Positions 1 through 9,387 of a stretch of 64,000 nucleotides of DNA are shown piece by piece. Each line of letters begins with the position of its first letter. Position 1 is the first letter of the stretch. The notes below the pieces were generated by a model. The model saw nothing but the letters and a program-made list of their open reading frames with translations. It was not told the origin of the DNA and did not search any database. The stretch spans positions 124,001 through 188,000 of the forward strand of contig CAXXRT010000024.1 in NCBI GenBank assembly GCA_963666945.2. Reading direction: 5' to 3'. This DNA is from G963666945 sp963666945 (GTDB taxonomy: Bacteria > Bacteroidota > Bacteroidia > Bacteroidales > Marinifilaceae). The translations under genes were made by a program, and so were the position numbers.

Positions 1-877
1 TTATCTTTCTGGATATTATAATATCTCCTAAAGTAACGACAAGATCCGGAAAATAAGAACTGTCAGTCTCTATGCCTGAAATAAATTTATCTACACCCGG
101 AAAAAAGTTTTTTCCCTTAAGATTGTTTATGGTTTCTGTGAGTACAACAACCTGTGGCAATTCCGATAACTCCTCCAATGCCACAGATAATCGTCTGTTC
201 AAACCGGTAACGGCAGGTATTATCAGTATTTTCTGATAACTATTAAACCTGTCGCTCAAATGATTTATTTCTTTCTCTCTAAGCAGTTTTTCCGCAGAAT
301 AAACCTTAGTGAATTTATATGAATAATTATAATCCTGAGTATCATAAAGAGGCTCTCGAAGGGGTACATTGACATGTACCGGGCCTCTTTTATCTTCATA
401 CATCATCTTAAATGCTTTCTCCAACAGACACTTTGCATGCCATATATCCTCTTCATCCTCTATTCTTGGTAAAGAACAGGAGTATTTTGAAATATTCGAC
501 AAAGCTCCCTCTTGCCTTATCATCTGCCCGTCGCCCTGATCTATCTTCTCTACAGGTCGGTCGGCCGACATAACAACAAGTGGAATCCCCTTATAATAAG
601 CTTCTGCAATGGCAGGGGAATAATTAAGCAAAGCGGTACCGGATGTACATATCAGACCAACAGGTTCCCTCAGTCTTTCAGCCATTCCTAGTGCAAAAAA
701 GGCAGCACTTCTTTCATCGGTTATACTATAACACTCGAACTCTTTCTTTCGGGAAAAAGTAATTATTAGGGGCGCATTCCTGGATCCCGCCGATATAACT
801 ATCCTCTTTACTCCTCTTTCTACACATATATCTGCCAATAACTTAACGACAATATGACTCGATAATTGTATTCCCAT
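1..877 (-). CDS. menD: MenD, SEPHCHC synthase (partial, 3' end beyond window)
   Basis: The thiamine-diphosphate enzyme that joins 2-oxoglutarate to isochorismate in menaquinone synthesis. The reading frame starts at the ATG on the complement of 875-877 with MGIQLSSHIVVKLLADICVE and stays open to the left edge, giving about 292 residues of an enzyme that is usually about 550. The N-terminal half shows the expected SAGSRNAPL, DERSAAFFALGMA and TSGTALLNYSPA segments of the ThDP-binding PYR domain, then SADRPVE and GPVHVNVPLREPL. The start lies 2 bp from the menF stop, so the two are translationally coupled in one minus-strand operon. The C-terminal PP domain lies outside the window. Confidence 0.93.
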   Translation of the reverse strand, partial: MGIQLSSHIVVKLLADICVERGVKRIVISAGSRNAPLIITFSRKKEFECYSITDERSAAFFALGMAERLREPVGLICTSGTALLNYSPAIAEAYYKGIPLVVMSADRPVEKIDQGDGQMIRQEGALSNISKYSCSLPRIEDEEDIWHAKCLLEKAFKMMYEDKRGPVHVNVPLREPLYDTQDYNYSYKFTKVYSAEKLLREKEINHLSDRFNSYQKILIIPAVTGLNRRLSVALEELSELPQVVVLTETINNLKGKNFFPGVDKFISGIETDSSYFPDLVVTLGDIIISRKI

Positions 878-878
878 A

Positions 879-1973
879 TTATAATAATTTAATAAGAGTA
901 TCTGCTTTTAATTCTGTTTCCTCCCACTCCTTCTCGGGAATAGACTGACCTGTTATTCCTCCTCCAACATATAGACATAAATTGGAGTTATAAAATTTAG
1001 CGCAACGAAGATTAACAAAAAGATTCCTTTCTGACTGAATATCAACAGGACCTAAAAATCCTGTATAATAAGACCTGTCATGTTTCTCTGCTTCTTCGAT
1101 TATATGAAGAGCCTTATTCCTTGGTGTTCCACATACCGCAGGTGTAGGATGAAGCACATCTACTAAATCCCAGAAGTTTTCTTTTTCTCCTTCTATAGAG
1201 TATTTTGTTTTTATATGAAGAACTCCACCGGCCTTTACTGTCAATGGAACTGACTTCTTATAATTAAAACCAATATTCCTGATTTCCTCTTCTATATGGT
1301 CGCACACGAAGTTTTGTTCCTCAATTTCTTTCCTGTCCCATTCAACACCTTCAATATTACCCCCTTCAAACTTCTGGGTACCAGCCAAAGCAACCGTTTC
1401 AAGTCTGTTGGCATGACTTTTAAGAAGTAATTCAGGAGATGCTCCACACCAGGAAAAAACCCCGGGAAGATTCACCAAAAAGACAAATGCATCGGAATGC
1501 TTTTCCTCCATCTTAAAGAACAAATCCCTTAATTCCTTCTTTTTAAAAGGGGCAATAGTCTTTGTCCTGGAAAAAACAACCTTACTCAGATCACCTTTAT
1601 TTATCCTATGAACTAAATACTCCACCTTAGATAAATAATCCGCTTTCTCAATATCTTCTTTTACGGAAACTAAAACATCTGTGTCCTTATTAATTTTTAA
1701 ACCATTTACAATGTCTATAATATTATCAGGAACAATTGTGTCTTTTGACGACAAAATAATATCAGCCTTCAAGAACCATATAGGATTTTTCTCAGATTCC
1801 TTAAATGGATGTAATACAAATCCTTTTTCAATATGTTTTAAGCCGGATAATGAAAGCTTCTCAGGAGCACTTTCAGAAATCAAAAGCAATATCTCATTTT
1901 TGCCTGGCAATCGGTACAGAGCCATAGGCAAATCGCCTTTCAAACAAATATCGACTAGTTCTACAAAATCCAT
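879..1973 (-). CDS. menF: Isochorismate synthase (chorismate-binding enzyme)
   Basis: Converts chorismate to isochorismate, the first committed step of menaquinone synthesis. At 364 residues it is slightly shorter than most MenF/EntC proteins. Family motifs are visible in order: SKVVFSRTK near residue 130, GASPELLLK near 178, ETVALAGTQ near 193 (Ala-Gly-Thr region near the catalytic lysine and glutamate), LHPTPAVCGTPR near 279 and YYTGFLGPVD near 306. It lies between the thioesterase gene and menD on the same strand with gaps of only a few bases. The context favours MenF over a siderophore EntC. A salicylate or anthranilate synthase is much less likely because neither partner gene nor glutaminase subunit is nearby. 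Confidence 0.93.
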   Translation of the reverse strand: MDFVELVDICLKGDLPMALYRLPGKNEILLLISESAPEKLSLSGLKHIEKGFVLHPFKESEKNPIWFLKADIILSSKDTIVPDNIIDIVNGLKINKDTDVLVSVKEDIEKADYLSKVEYLVHRINKGDLSKVVFSRTKTIAPFKKKELRDLFFKMEEKHSDAFVFLVNLPGVFSWCGASPELLLKSHANRLETVALAGTQKFEGGNIEGVEWDRKEIEEQNFVCDHIEEEIRNIGFNYKKSVPLTVKAGGVLHIKTKYSIEGEKENFWDLVDVLHPTPAVCGTPRNKALHIIEEAEKHDRSYYTGFLGPVDIQSERNLFVNLRCAKFYNSNLCLYVGGGITGQSIPEKEWEETELKADTLIKLL

Positions 1974-1978
1974 TTTTA

Positions 1979-2392
1979 TTATTTCTTTGGAAGAATAATA
2001 TTCGTGATCCTACAAATGGAAACCTGATTATTGTTCTGGTCAACTATATTTATACCTACTACCTGAGTAGTCCTTCCTTTATGTATAAAATTAGCGGTAG
2101 CTGTTATATAACCATCCTTAACCGATGAAACATGATTACCATTGATCTCTATGCCAAAAACATTATACTCACTCTCTGGCACAGACATATAACTGAGACA
2201 ACTTCCAACTGTCTCACCAAGAGCCATACTAGCACCTCCATGCAACATTCTTCCCGGACGCATTGTCCTGCTATCCACGGCCATCCTGGCAACTATACTG
2301 TCTCCTGTATAAGCAATAAATTCTATACCAAGATGCTGAACTAATGTATTCTCACAAAATTTATTTATTCTTGCCAATATATCCTCTTCCAT
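1979..2392 (-). CDS. menI: Hotdog-fold thioesterase, probable DHNA-CoA hydrolase
   Basis: A 137-residue PaaI-type hotdog protein with the signature LHGGASMALGET near residues 50-61, in which the glutamate is the usual catalytic residue, followed by a GYITATANFIHKGRTTQV segment typical of the fold. It is the first gene of the cluster and stops 5 bp before the menF start. That position supports hydrolysis of 1,4-dihydroxy-2-naphthoyl-CoA in menaquinone synthesis. This is inference from context: the family also includes phenylacetyl-CoA thioesterases, and substrate cannot be read from the sequence. Confidence 0.85.
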   Translation of the reverse strand: MEEDILARINKFCENTLVQHLGIEFIAYTGDSIVARMAVDSRTMRPGRMLHGGASMALGETVGSCLSYMSVPESEYNVFGIEINGNHVSSVKDGYITATANFIHKGRTTQVVGINIVDQNNNQVSICRITNIILPKK

Positions 2393-2439
2393 AACTTCTA
2401 CAATATAAGCATAATTTAATTTGTCAAATATACAAAAAA

Positions 2440-2470
2440 TACCGGTTAGACTTATTTAGACTAACCGGTA
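2440..2470 (-). terminator. Hairpin terminator after htpG
   Basis: The 10 bp perfect inverted repeat TACCGGTTAG / CTAACCGGTA with an 11-base loop is followed, on the minus strand, by a run of six T. It lies 29 bp downstream of the htpG stop and separates htpG from the menaquinone operon. Confidence 0.8.
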
Positions 2471-2498
2471 TATACTATAGAAGATTATATCTCTAATA

Positions 2499-4550
2499 CT
2501 ATTTTATCATTTCCACACTTCTTTTCACAAACTTGTTAAGTGCTTCTCCTTTTAATAATCCATTTGCCAATAAAGCAAGATCAACCAACTGACCAACAAG
2601 ATTATTATCTTTTCCAAACGCCTCAAGAACAGCATCCTTTTCTGATCTCAATTCCTGTATCTGCTTGCCCAAATCGTTTAACTTATCCTTGTCTGCCTGA
2701 GGAATCTCTTCATCCTTTTTATCCTTATTTGTTTCCTCTATCTCATGCTTGGATTGCTCTAATTTATTTATCTTAGAATTTATATCACTTAATTTATCCG
2801 ATAAAGAATTTGATTTTTCTTCAACTATTTTATCTACCAAGGCATGATCGGTATTAATAACAAGATTATAAGTATCAGGCATATTTCCATAAAAATTCAT
2901 TCCTGGATTCATTGCTGACATCTCTTTCATCCTTCGCATAAATTCTGCCCTTGTAATAACAACAGGAGAGGAGTTTTCTCCCAGTGCCTCAAAACTTACC
3001 ATAAATTGAGAATCATCCCTCTTCAGTCTTGATAAAAATACTGGATTTAATTCCTGACGCTCAGACTCACTTAAATGAGTTTCTTTAACATCATCTTTCT
3101 GAATAAGCTTATCAACAACATCAGAATCCACCCTTACATATCTTGTATTGCTTTCTTTTTGCTCAAGGTAGTTAATAAAGTGTGTATCCAATTGACCATC
3201 CATCAACAATACATCATAACCTTTATTTTTAGCTGCCTCTATATAAGTAAATTGCTCTTCAATATCAGTGGCATAAAGACATATTAAATTATTCTCTTTA
3301 TCTGTCTGGTTATCTTTGATTATCTCAGCATATTCTTCTAATGTGAAATACTTACTATCGGTATTTTTCAACAAGAAATAATCTTTAGCCCTTTCAGCAA
3401 ACTTCTCTTCAGTCAAAATACCGTACTGTATAAATACCTTGAGATCGTCCCACTTTTCTTCAAACTGCGTTCTGTCCTTTTTATAAATATCATTAAGACT
3501 ATCAGCAACTTTTTTTGTTATGTGGTTTGATATCTTTTTCACATTTCTATCACTCTGAAGGTACGATCTCGATACATTAAGAGGTATATCCGGAGAATCG
3601 ATTACTCCATGTAAAAGAGTCAAAAATTCAGGGACTATACCTTCCACAGAATCTGTTACAAACACCTGATTGCAGTATAGCTGTATCTTGTTTTTCTGGA
3701 TTTCTATATTATTCTTGATCTTTGGAAAATACAGAATACCAGTAAGATTAAAAGGATAATCTACATTTAAGTGAATATGGAAAAGAGGATCATCGCTCAT
3801 AGGGTAAAGCTGACGATAGAAATCGGAATAATCCTCATCTTTCAAATCAACCGGTTTCTTTGTCCAGGCAGGCTTAACATCATTTATTACATTATCCTCA
3901 GCAGTCTCCTCCTGTTTCCCGTCTTTCCATTCTTTCTTCTTTCCGAATACTATTTCTACGGGCAAAAATTTACAGTATTTATTTAATAACTCTGAAATTT
4001 TACTTTCTTCAAGAAATGACTTTTCCTCATCATTTACATACATTATAATGTCTGTTCCCCTGTCCTCTTTCTCCGCTGGGTCCAAGGTGTACTCAGGACT
4101 TCCATCACAGCTCCACTTAACAGCCTTAGATCCTTCTTTATACGATTTTGTAATTATCTCTACCCTATTGGAAACCATAAATGAAGAATAGAATCCAAGT
4201 CCAAAATGACCGATTATAGCATTTGCATCATCCTTATACTTTTCCATAAATTCCTCTGCACCGGAAAAAGCTATCTGGTTAATATACTTATTAACCTCTT
4301 CTTCTGTCATTCCGATGCCTCGGTCAGAAACAGTTATTGTACCTGCATCTTTATCAATACTTACCTTTACAGATAACTCACCCAACTCACCTTTAAATTC
4401 TCCACTTGAGACTAACGTCTTTAACTTCTGAGTTGCATCTACAGCATTAGATACTATCTCCCGCAAAAAAATATCGTGATCAGAATAAAGAAACTTTTTA
4501 ATAATGGGGAAAAGGTCTTTACTTGTAACACCAATCTTACCTGTAACCAT
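2499..4550 (-). CDS. htpG: HtpG, Hsp90-family chaperone
   Basis: Cytosolic ATP-dependent chaperone of 683 residues, within the family range. The GHKL ATPase domain is at the N terminus: FLREIVSNAVDATQ (N-box, residues 29-42), VSDRGIGMTEEEV (about 94-106) and the lid-region GHFGLGFYS (about 134-142). The middle domain carries NVSRSYLQSDR near 337, matching the arginine loop that senses the ATP phosphate. The start MVTGKIGVTSKDL aligns with the family start. The gene stands alone between hairpins, with no operon partner. Confidence 0.97.
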   Translation of the reverse strand: MVTGKIGVTSKDLFPIIKKFLYSDHDIFLREIVSNAVDATQKLKTLVSSGEFKGELGELSVKVSIDKDAGTITVSDRGIGMTEEEVNKYINQIAFSGAEEFMEKYKDDANAIIGHFGLGFYSSFMVSNRVEIITKSYKEGSKAVKWSCDGSPEYTLDPAEKEDRGTDIIMYVNDEEKSFLEESKISELLNKYCKFLPVEIVFGKKKEWKDGKQEETAEDNVINDVKPAWTKKPVDLKDEDYSDFYRQLYPMSDDPLFHIHLNVDYPFNLTGILYFPKIKNNIEIQKNKIQLYCNQVFVTDSVEGIVPEFLTLLHGVIDSPDIPLNVSRSYLQSDRNVKKISNHITKKVADSLNDIYKKDRTQFEEKWDDLKVFIQYGILTEEKFAERAKDYFLLKNTDSKYFTLEEYAEIIKDNQTDKENNLICLYATDIEEQFTYIEAAKNKGYDVLLMDGQLDTHFINYLEQKESNTRYVRVDSDVVDKLIQKDDVKETHLSESERQELNPVFLSRLKRDDSQFMVSFEALGENSSPVVITRAEFMRRMKEMSAMNPGMNFYGNMPDTYNLVINTDHALVDKIVEEKSNSLSDKLSDINSKINKLEQSKHEIEETNKDKKDEEIPQADKDKLNDLGKQIQELRSEKDAVLEAFGKDNNLVGQLVDLALLANGLLKGEALNKFVKRSVEMIK

Positions 4551-4629
4551 TTTATATTATTTTTTAGTTATACTTGAATTTTCGCATTTCTTTTAGCAAA
4601 CCCTGTGCCATCAAATAAAACTGTCTAAA

Positions 4630-4647
4630 TGACATTTTTAAATGTCA
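4630..4647. repeat. Short perfect palindrome upstream of htpG
   Basis: TGACATTT-TT-AAATGTCA is an 18 bp perfect inverted repeat without a T-run, about 80 bp upstream of the htpG start and downstream of the M14 peptidase terminator. It could be an operator or part of a hairpin. Function unknown. Confidence 0.5.
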
Positions 4648-4664
4648 ATATTTCACTAAATACT

Positions 4665-4702
4665 AAAAAAGCTGTCTCCAAATTTATGGGACAGCCTTTT
4701 TT
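4665..4702 (-). terminator. Terminator after M14 peptidase gene
   Basis: The stem GCTGTC(C/T) / GGACAGC with an AT-rich loop is flanked by A-runs and T-runs on both sides. It lies 16 bp downstream of the peptidase stop and would work on the minus strand, perhaps in both directions. Confidence 0.8.
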
Positions 4703-4718
4703 ATATCTTCTAATATTA

Positions 4719-6503
4719 TCACTGTTTCTTTCGTGGAAGATAATTAATAATCACCTTATTCATGATTCTCTTAACCGGATAGCTATTATAATTCTTATCC
4801 TTATAGGGCGATTTCATATAAAACCAATTAATCTGTGCCCAGCTATTTTTTGCAAATTCCGGATCTTCACTTTTCTTCTTTTCATATTCTTCTTTAAGCT
4901 TTTCATCGTTTGCCAGCATTTCTCTTGCCATCTTTTCCATGACATACGACTCGGCATACTCTTTTTGCTCGAATATTGAATTAAAAAATCCCCAATTAAC
5001 GAAGGAATCAGGACCATATGGTTCAAACAAATGCGCTATTATTCTTGAGTTCCTTTGGTTGACAGGAACCACATAATCTCCATCTTCTACAACAATCTCA
5101 GAATTTTCTCTATCGTATTCAAATTTCATAATTGTCCTTCCTTCCCTAACTTTCGGCAAAAAGCTAACATCCTTAAAATGTGTTAGCTCTGCTGTGAAAT
5201 TATATTTACCATCAATTCTGAAGCATTCTATTCCATGAGTTTTGAGGCGTTCAACCACATCAGAATAAGCCTGAGGGACAATATATGCGGCAGGAAGATC
5301 TACCCTATGCACTGGCTTTTGAAATTTAAACATTGGCAAACTAAACACGGCTGGTTTTTCTTTATCATATTTAAACCACTGTCCTCCTGTAAGATCACTT
5401 TCTTCGACAGTATACTCAAATCCCTTAAAGTCAACCATTACGCTATCTGTCATATCAACTTCATAATCCAAAGTATAAAACCTCTTGGTAAATTCTTCTG
5501 AAGCAGAAAATTCATCGGCTTCATCAATAAGTGCCTTTAATTTACCGGAACTCTTGTCTAGAAATCTCACTGTATATTTCAAGGCATTATAAACAGCCTC
5601 TACTCTTTCCGGGTATGGCTTTAACATATGTGTCTCCAACAACAAAGATGGCCTGTTTCTAAGTGCAACATAACCATGAGAGGTACATGGCTTTGGTATT
5701 TCTACCTTCAATCCACTTCTGGGATCGTGCCAATTTCTAAAAACCACATACTGAAATATAGGGTTATCGGACTTATTCATATTTTTTTCAAAGAAAGGAA
5801 TAAACTGTGTTACCTGCCAATCTGTCAAGCCTTTATCCATATTCCCATTTACACACATCTCATAAGTTACCCCATACTGATAATCAGCACCGTCACTTGA
5901 GTGACAATCCACAAAAAAATCAGGCAACCATTTATTAAATAGCTTATGCCATTCCTTAATTTCTTTGGAATCGGCTTTCATATAATCCCTGTTCAAATTA
6001 AGGTTCTGAGAGTTTGTCCTCCAGCCCATCTGTTCAGGACCATTTTGATTAATACGGTTAAAAGCAGAAAAATTCTCATGCCCATCAACATTAAAGATTG
6101 GAATAAAAAGAATTGTAACCTTTCTTCCAAGACTAAGGAATTTATTTGCCGCCAAATCTCTTAAAAACAAAAGACCGGCATCTTTTCCGCAGGGTTCTCC
6201 GGCATGAATGCATGCCTGAACCAACAGCACTACATTTCCATTTCTTTTAACCGATTCAACATCAAATTTTTCATCGGTGTCAAAAATCAACAAAGGCAGT
6301 TCTCTTCCCTCTGAACTCACACCAAAACTTTCATACTTAATTCTTGGATATTTCTCTGCCAACTTTTTAGCATAAGCAATAGTTTGGGCATAGGAAGGCG
6401 TTTGTTTCCCCTCTGACTCCTCGAATAGTGTTTTTAGATTTTTCTCTTGTGCATTTAAATTAACACAAATAATAAAGGTTATTAAAAAGCATAGTAGTTT
6501 CAT
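4719..6503 (-). CDS. Secreted M14-family zinc carboxypeptidase-like protein
   Basis: 594 residues, starting with a cleavable signal peptide (MKLLCFLITFIICVNLNA, then QE). The M14 catalytic set is visible: H100-A-G-E103 binds zinc, VDCH201 supplies the third ligand, LNLNRDYMK near 168-176 is the substrate-binding arginine region, and LLLE290THM is the catalytic glutamate. It probably works in the periplasm or outside the cell on peptides or peptidoglycan stems. It is followed on the same strand, in transcription order after the M49 gene, with an 11 bp gap, suggesting a peptide-degrading operon. The long C-terminal half (about 320-594) is not recognised as a named domain. Confidence 0.9.
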   Translation of the reverse strand: MKLLCFLITFIICVNLNAQEKNLKTLFEESEGKQTPSYAQTIAYAKKLAEKYPRIKYESFGVSSEGRELPLLIFDTDEKFDVESVKRNGNVVLLVQACIHAGEPCGKDAGLLFLRDLAANKFLSLGRKVTILFIPIFNVDGHENFSAFNRINQNGPEQMGWRTNSQNLNLNRDYMKADSKEIKEWHKLFNKWLPDFFVDCHSSDGADYQYGVTYEMCVNGNMDKGLTDWQVTQFIPFFEKNMNKSDNPIFQYVVFRNWHDPRSGLKVEIPKPCTSHGYVALRNRPSLLLETHMLKPYPERVEAVYNALKYTVRFLDKSSGKLKALIDEADEFSASEEFTKRFYTLDYEVDMTDSVMVDFKGFEYTVEESDLTGGQWFKYDKEKPAVFSLPMFKFQKPVHRVDLPAAYIVPQAYSDVVERLKTHGIECFRIDGKYNFTAELTHFKDVSFLPKVREGRTIMKFEYDRENSEIVVEDGDYVVPVNQRNSRIIAHLFEPYGPDSFVNWGFFNSIFEQKEYAESYVMEKMAREMLANDEKLKEEYEKKKSEDPEFAKNSWAQINWFYMKSPYKDKNYNSYPVKRIMNKVIINYLPRKKQ

Positions 6504-6514
6504 AGGTCTAATTT

Positions 6515-8464
6515 TTATAAAAACGAATATTCTTTACCGTAGCTAATCATTTGATCAATAAAACTCTTTGGATAACAAATGTTTACATCTATTATTTTAT
6601 CTCTGTCTTTTATAATTTTATATTCTGGATTAATAAATCCTGAATAAGGAGCAATATTCAACTTTTTAAATCTTTCCAACACTTCCCTATGTAGTTCTGT
6701 ATCTACTTTTACTCCATAACTTTCAACCAACTCCTTTGCCCCCTTATAATCACCTTCCGATTTTATCCTTTGGATTTCAGAAAGTAATTCTCCAAAATAA
6801 TTCCTTAATTTTTCATAGTTATTGACAACAAAAAAAGTCTTTCCTTCTTTAATTATTCTCTCTATAACATTTTCTTCCTTACCTTTTTCATAAACCCATC
6901 TGGAAATAATCTGACGGTTTCTCATATGTGACTCTTCAAGGTCTTTTCCCATTTCTATCCTTGTTAGCTGAGTCATTAAACCATTACGAATATACGAATT
7001 ATATTCGGATTTTGCCACATCTTCGTCTGGCACTATTCCCAATTCTATTAACTTGGGGTCCATAATATAGTATAATGCAAATAAATCTGCCCTTGCCTCT
7101 TCTATGGTAGAATGGTAACTTTTTAAGGCATCCGGACCAACTCCCGGAAGTAATTTCCCTGACCCATGCCCTAGACATTCATGCAAGTCTGTATGAAGAT
7201 TACCTCCCAGATATCCCCACTTCCTCTCAATTTCCCTGTCTTTTTCTGAAAAGACAAATTCATCTAACATTCCTGAAGTCAAGGATGCCATATGATAAGC
7301 ATAGGTAATATTTTCAATAGTAACTGACTTACTTCCATATTCTTCTCTTATCCATTCGGCATTAGGAAGATTTATACCTATAGGAGTATGTGGATAACAA
7401 TCACCCCCCAGGATTGCAACATTAACTACTTTTGCACTAACACCCAAAACATTATCTTTTTTAAACTTGCTGTCAACAGGGGAATTTTCCTCAAACCATT
7501 TAGCATTTTCAGATAAAATCTGTGCCCTTTTAGTTGATTCATCATCTCTGATATTAACTATCGACTCCCAGCTTCCCTTATATGCAAGAGGATCACCATA
7601 TACTTCAATAAAACCATTTATAAAATCGATAGGAGAGCTTAATTCCTTAACCCATTCTATGCTATATTCATCAAAAATATGTAAGTCCCCTGTTTTATAA
7701 TACTCTATTAACAAAGAAATAACCTTCTTCTGTAATTCACCGTTAGCATACTCTTTAGCTTTATCGAGCCAATAAACTATCTTCTCCAAAGCTTCTGAAT
7801 ACATACCTCCCACTTTCCATACACTCTCTTTTAATTCTCCATTTTCTTTATATAATTTAGAATTCAACCCATACGAAATCCTGTCATCCGATTTATTCTT
7901 AAGTCCCAAATAATATTGCTCCACCTCTTCCTGATCAACTCCTTCATAATAATTATTAGCTGAAGCTAAAATTAAATCCTCAGATTCATCCAACACCACC
8001 CTTTTTTTGCCAAGCTCCGGATTAAATATCACAGAAGTTATTTCTCCAATATAGTCTTTATAATCTTGTCCTTCCCCTATTGGTAAAAGAGATATATCTG
8101 AATTAGAAATCAGATTATTGAAATATTCCTCAGAAAAAACAGGAATAATTTTCTCCATAGAGTAATGATGATGTATTCCATTCGAAAACAATATTCTTTT
8201 AAAATAAATAAGAAAATCATTGAATTCTTTTGCCTGTCTATCCCCGGAATACGAATGATATACAGCCTCTAGTGTCTTTCTTATTCTCAGATTATACTTG
8301 AAATTCTGATCCCATAAGATATCCCTCCCACATAATGCAGCCTGGCTTAAATAATAGATAAATAGCTTATTTTCAAGATCCAATTTCTCGAATCCAGGAA
8401 CTTCATATCTTAATATTCTTATATCTGCGAACTGTTCAGCTACATATTCAAATTCAGTTTCCAT
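6515..8464 (-). CDS. M49-family dipeptidyl-peptidase III-like metallopeptidase
   Basis: 649 residues without a signal peptide, so probably cytosolic. The zinc motif is HECLGH near residue 425, followed by EEARAD near 450, matching the HELLGH and EECRAD pair of dipeptidyl peptidase III. The fold would remove dipeptides from the N terminus of short peptides. The six-residue HExxxH spacing, rather than HExxH, is diagnostic of M49. It lies 11 bp upstream of the M14 gene and is probably cotranscribed with it. Confidence 0.92.
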   Translation of the reverse strand: METEFEYVAEQFADIRILRYEVPGFEKLDLENKLFIYYLSQAALCGRDILWDQNFKYNLRIRKTLEAVYHSYSGDRQAKEFNDFLIYFKRILFSNGIHHHYSMEKIIPVFSEEYFNNLISNSDISLLPIGEGQDYKDYIGEITSVIFNPELGKKRVVLDESEDLILASANNYYEGVDQEEVEQYYLGLKNKSDDRISYGLNSKLYKENGELKESVWKVGGMYSEALEKIVYWLDKAKEYANGELQKKVISLLIEYYKTGDLHIFDEYSIEWVKELSSPIDFINGFIEVYGDPLAYKGSWESIVNIRDDESTKRAQILSENAKWFEENSPVDSKFKKDNVLGVSAKVVNVAILGGDCYPHTPIGINLPNAEWIREEYGSKSVTIENITYAYHMASLTSGMLDEFVFSEKDREIERKWGYLGGNLHTDLHECLGHGSGKLLPGVGPDALKSYHSTIEEARADLFALYYIMDPKLIELGIVPDEDVAKSEYNSYIRNGLMTQLTRIEMGKDLEESHMRNRQIISRWVYEKGKEENVIERIIKEGKTFFVVNNYEKLRNYFGELLSEIQRIKSEGDYKGAKELVESYGVKVDTELHREVLERFKKLNIAPYSGFINPEYKIIKDRDKIIDVNICYPKSFIDQMISYGKEYSFL

Positions 8465-8486
8465 AGTCTTAATATATTTAAATAAT

Positions 8487-8514
8487 AAACGTACTACCTT
8501 AAGATAGTACGTTT
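8487..8514. terminator. Hairpin between LytTR regulator and peptidase operon
   Basis: AAACGTACTA / TAGTACGTTT forms a 10 bp perfect stem with an 8-base loop, 60 bp downstream of the regulator stop. On the minus strand it is followed by a T-rich stretch, so it may end the regulator transcript. It also lies 23 bp before the M49 start and could have a regulatory role. Confidence 0.6.
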
Positions 8515-8573
8515 ACTGTTTTATAAAATCGATTTGCTTAATTTATACTAATGCGTCAAAATGGCAATAAATA

Positions 8574-9285
8574 TTACCTTGTAATTATATTTAAATCTTT
8601 TATCAGCTTTTCTTTATAAGATTTCCCAATAGGGATAGACTTAAGCCCACTCTCAGTCCTGACAACCACAGAATTATCTTCTATTATCTCAATTTTACTT
8701 CTATTGACAATAAATGATCTGTGTACCCTGACAAATTTATGCATTGGCATTTTCTTTTCTATTGCTTTCATTGTAAAATGAATAACAAACTTATTATCAA
8801 AAGTTTTAAACCATAACATAGTTTTCTAAAGCCTCAATCCATAGTATATCATCATATTCCAATCTAACCAATGCTGAATTACTCTTAATAAATACCTCAA
8901 GGTCTCCGGTTCCTTCCTGAAATTTACTTGTATGATTTTCGTAAGCCTTATTTACAGCTTTCAAAAAACGAGAATAATAAACCGGCTTAAGTAAATAATC
9001 CGTAACAGCATATTCGTAGGCATCTATTGCATATTTCTCCTTTGAGGATACTATTATGATCTGAGGCATATTATCCATTGTACTCAGAAACTCCATACCT
9101 GTCATTTCAGGCATCTCTACATCCAGAAATATCAAATCAATAGTTTCCTCAAATTTTGGAATAGCATTTGAAGCGTCTATTGCATTTTCAAAAGTCCCTA
9201 ATAGATCTAAAAAATCAACCCTATTAATAAACTTCTCTAATACTTCCCTGGCTAATTTATCATCATCAACAATAATACAATTCAT
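8574..9285 (-). pseudogene. LytTR-family response regulator, interrupted by a one-base frame break
   Basis: Receiver plus DNA-binding LytTR protein of about 237 residues if the frame is restored. The first part (8806-9285) has the phosphoacceptor in LIFLD55VEMPEMTG and the conserved LLK100P. The second part (8574-8819) carries the LytTR core with KFVRVHRSFIVNRSKI. Around 8806-8815 the minus strand reads GTTATGGTTTAAAAC. One T too many in the TTT run creates an in-frame TAA after ENYVMV, whereas the family continues directly into KTFDNKF. No histidine kinase partner is adjacent. It is either a true frameshift, a sequencing error in a homopolymer, or recoding. Confidence 0.85.
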
Positions 9286-9387
9286 ATAATTTGCATATTA
9301 TCCGGTTAATCAATTCTCAAATATAATAAAATCAAGTGAACAATAAAAGAGATTCTATATCCTTTTACATACTTTGAAGAATAAAAA

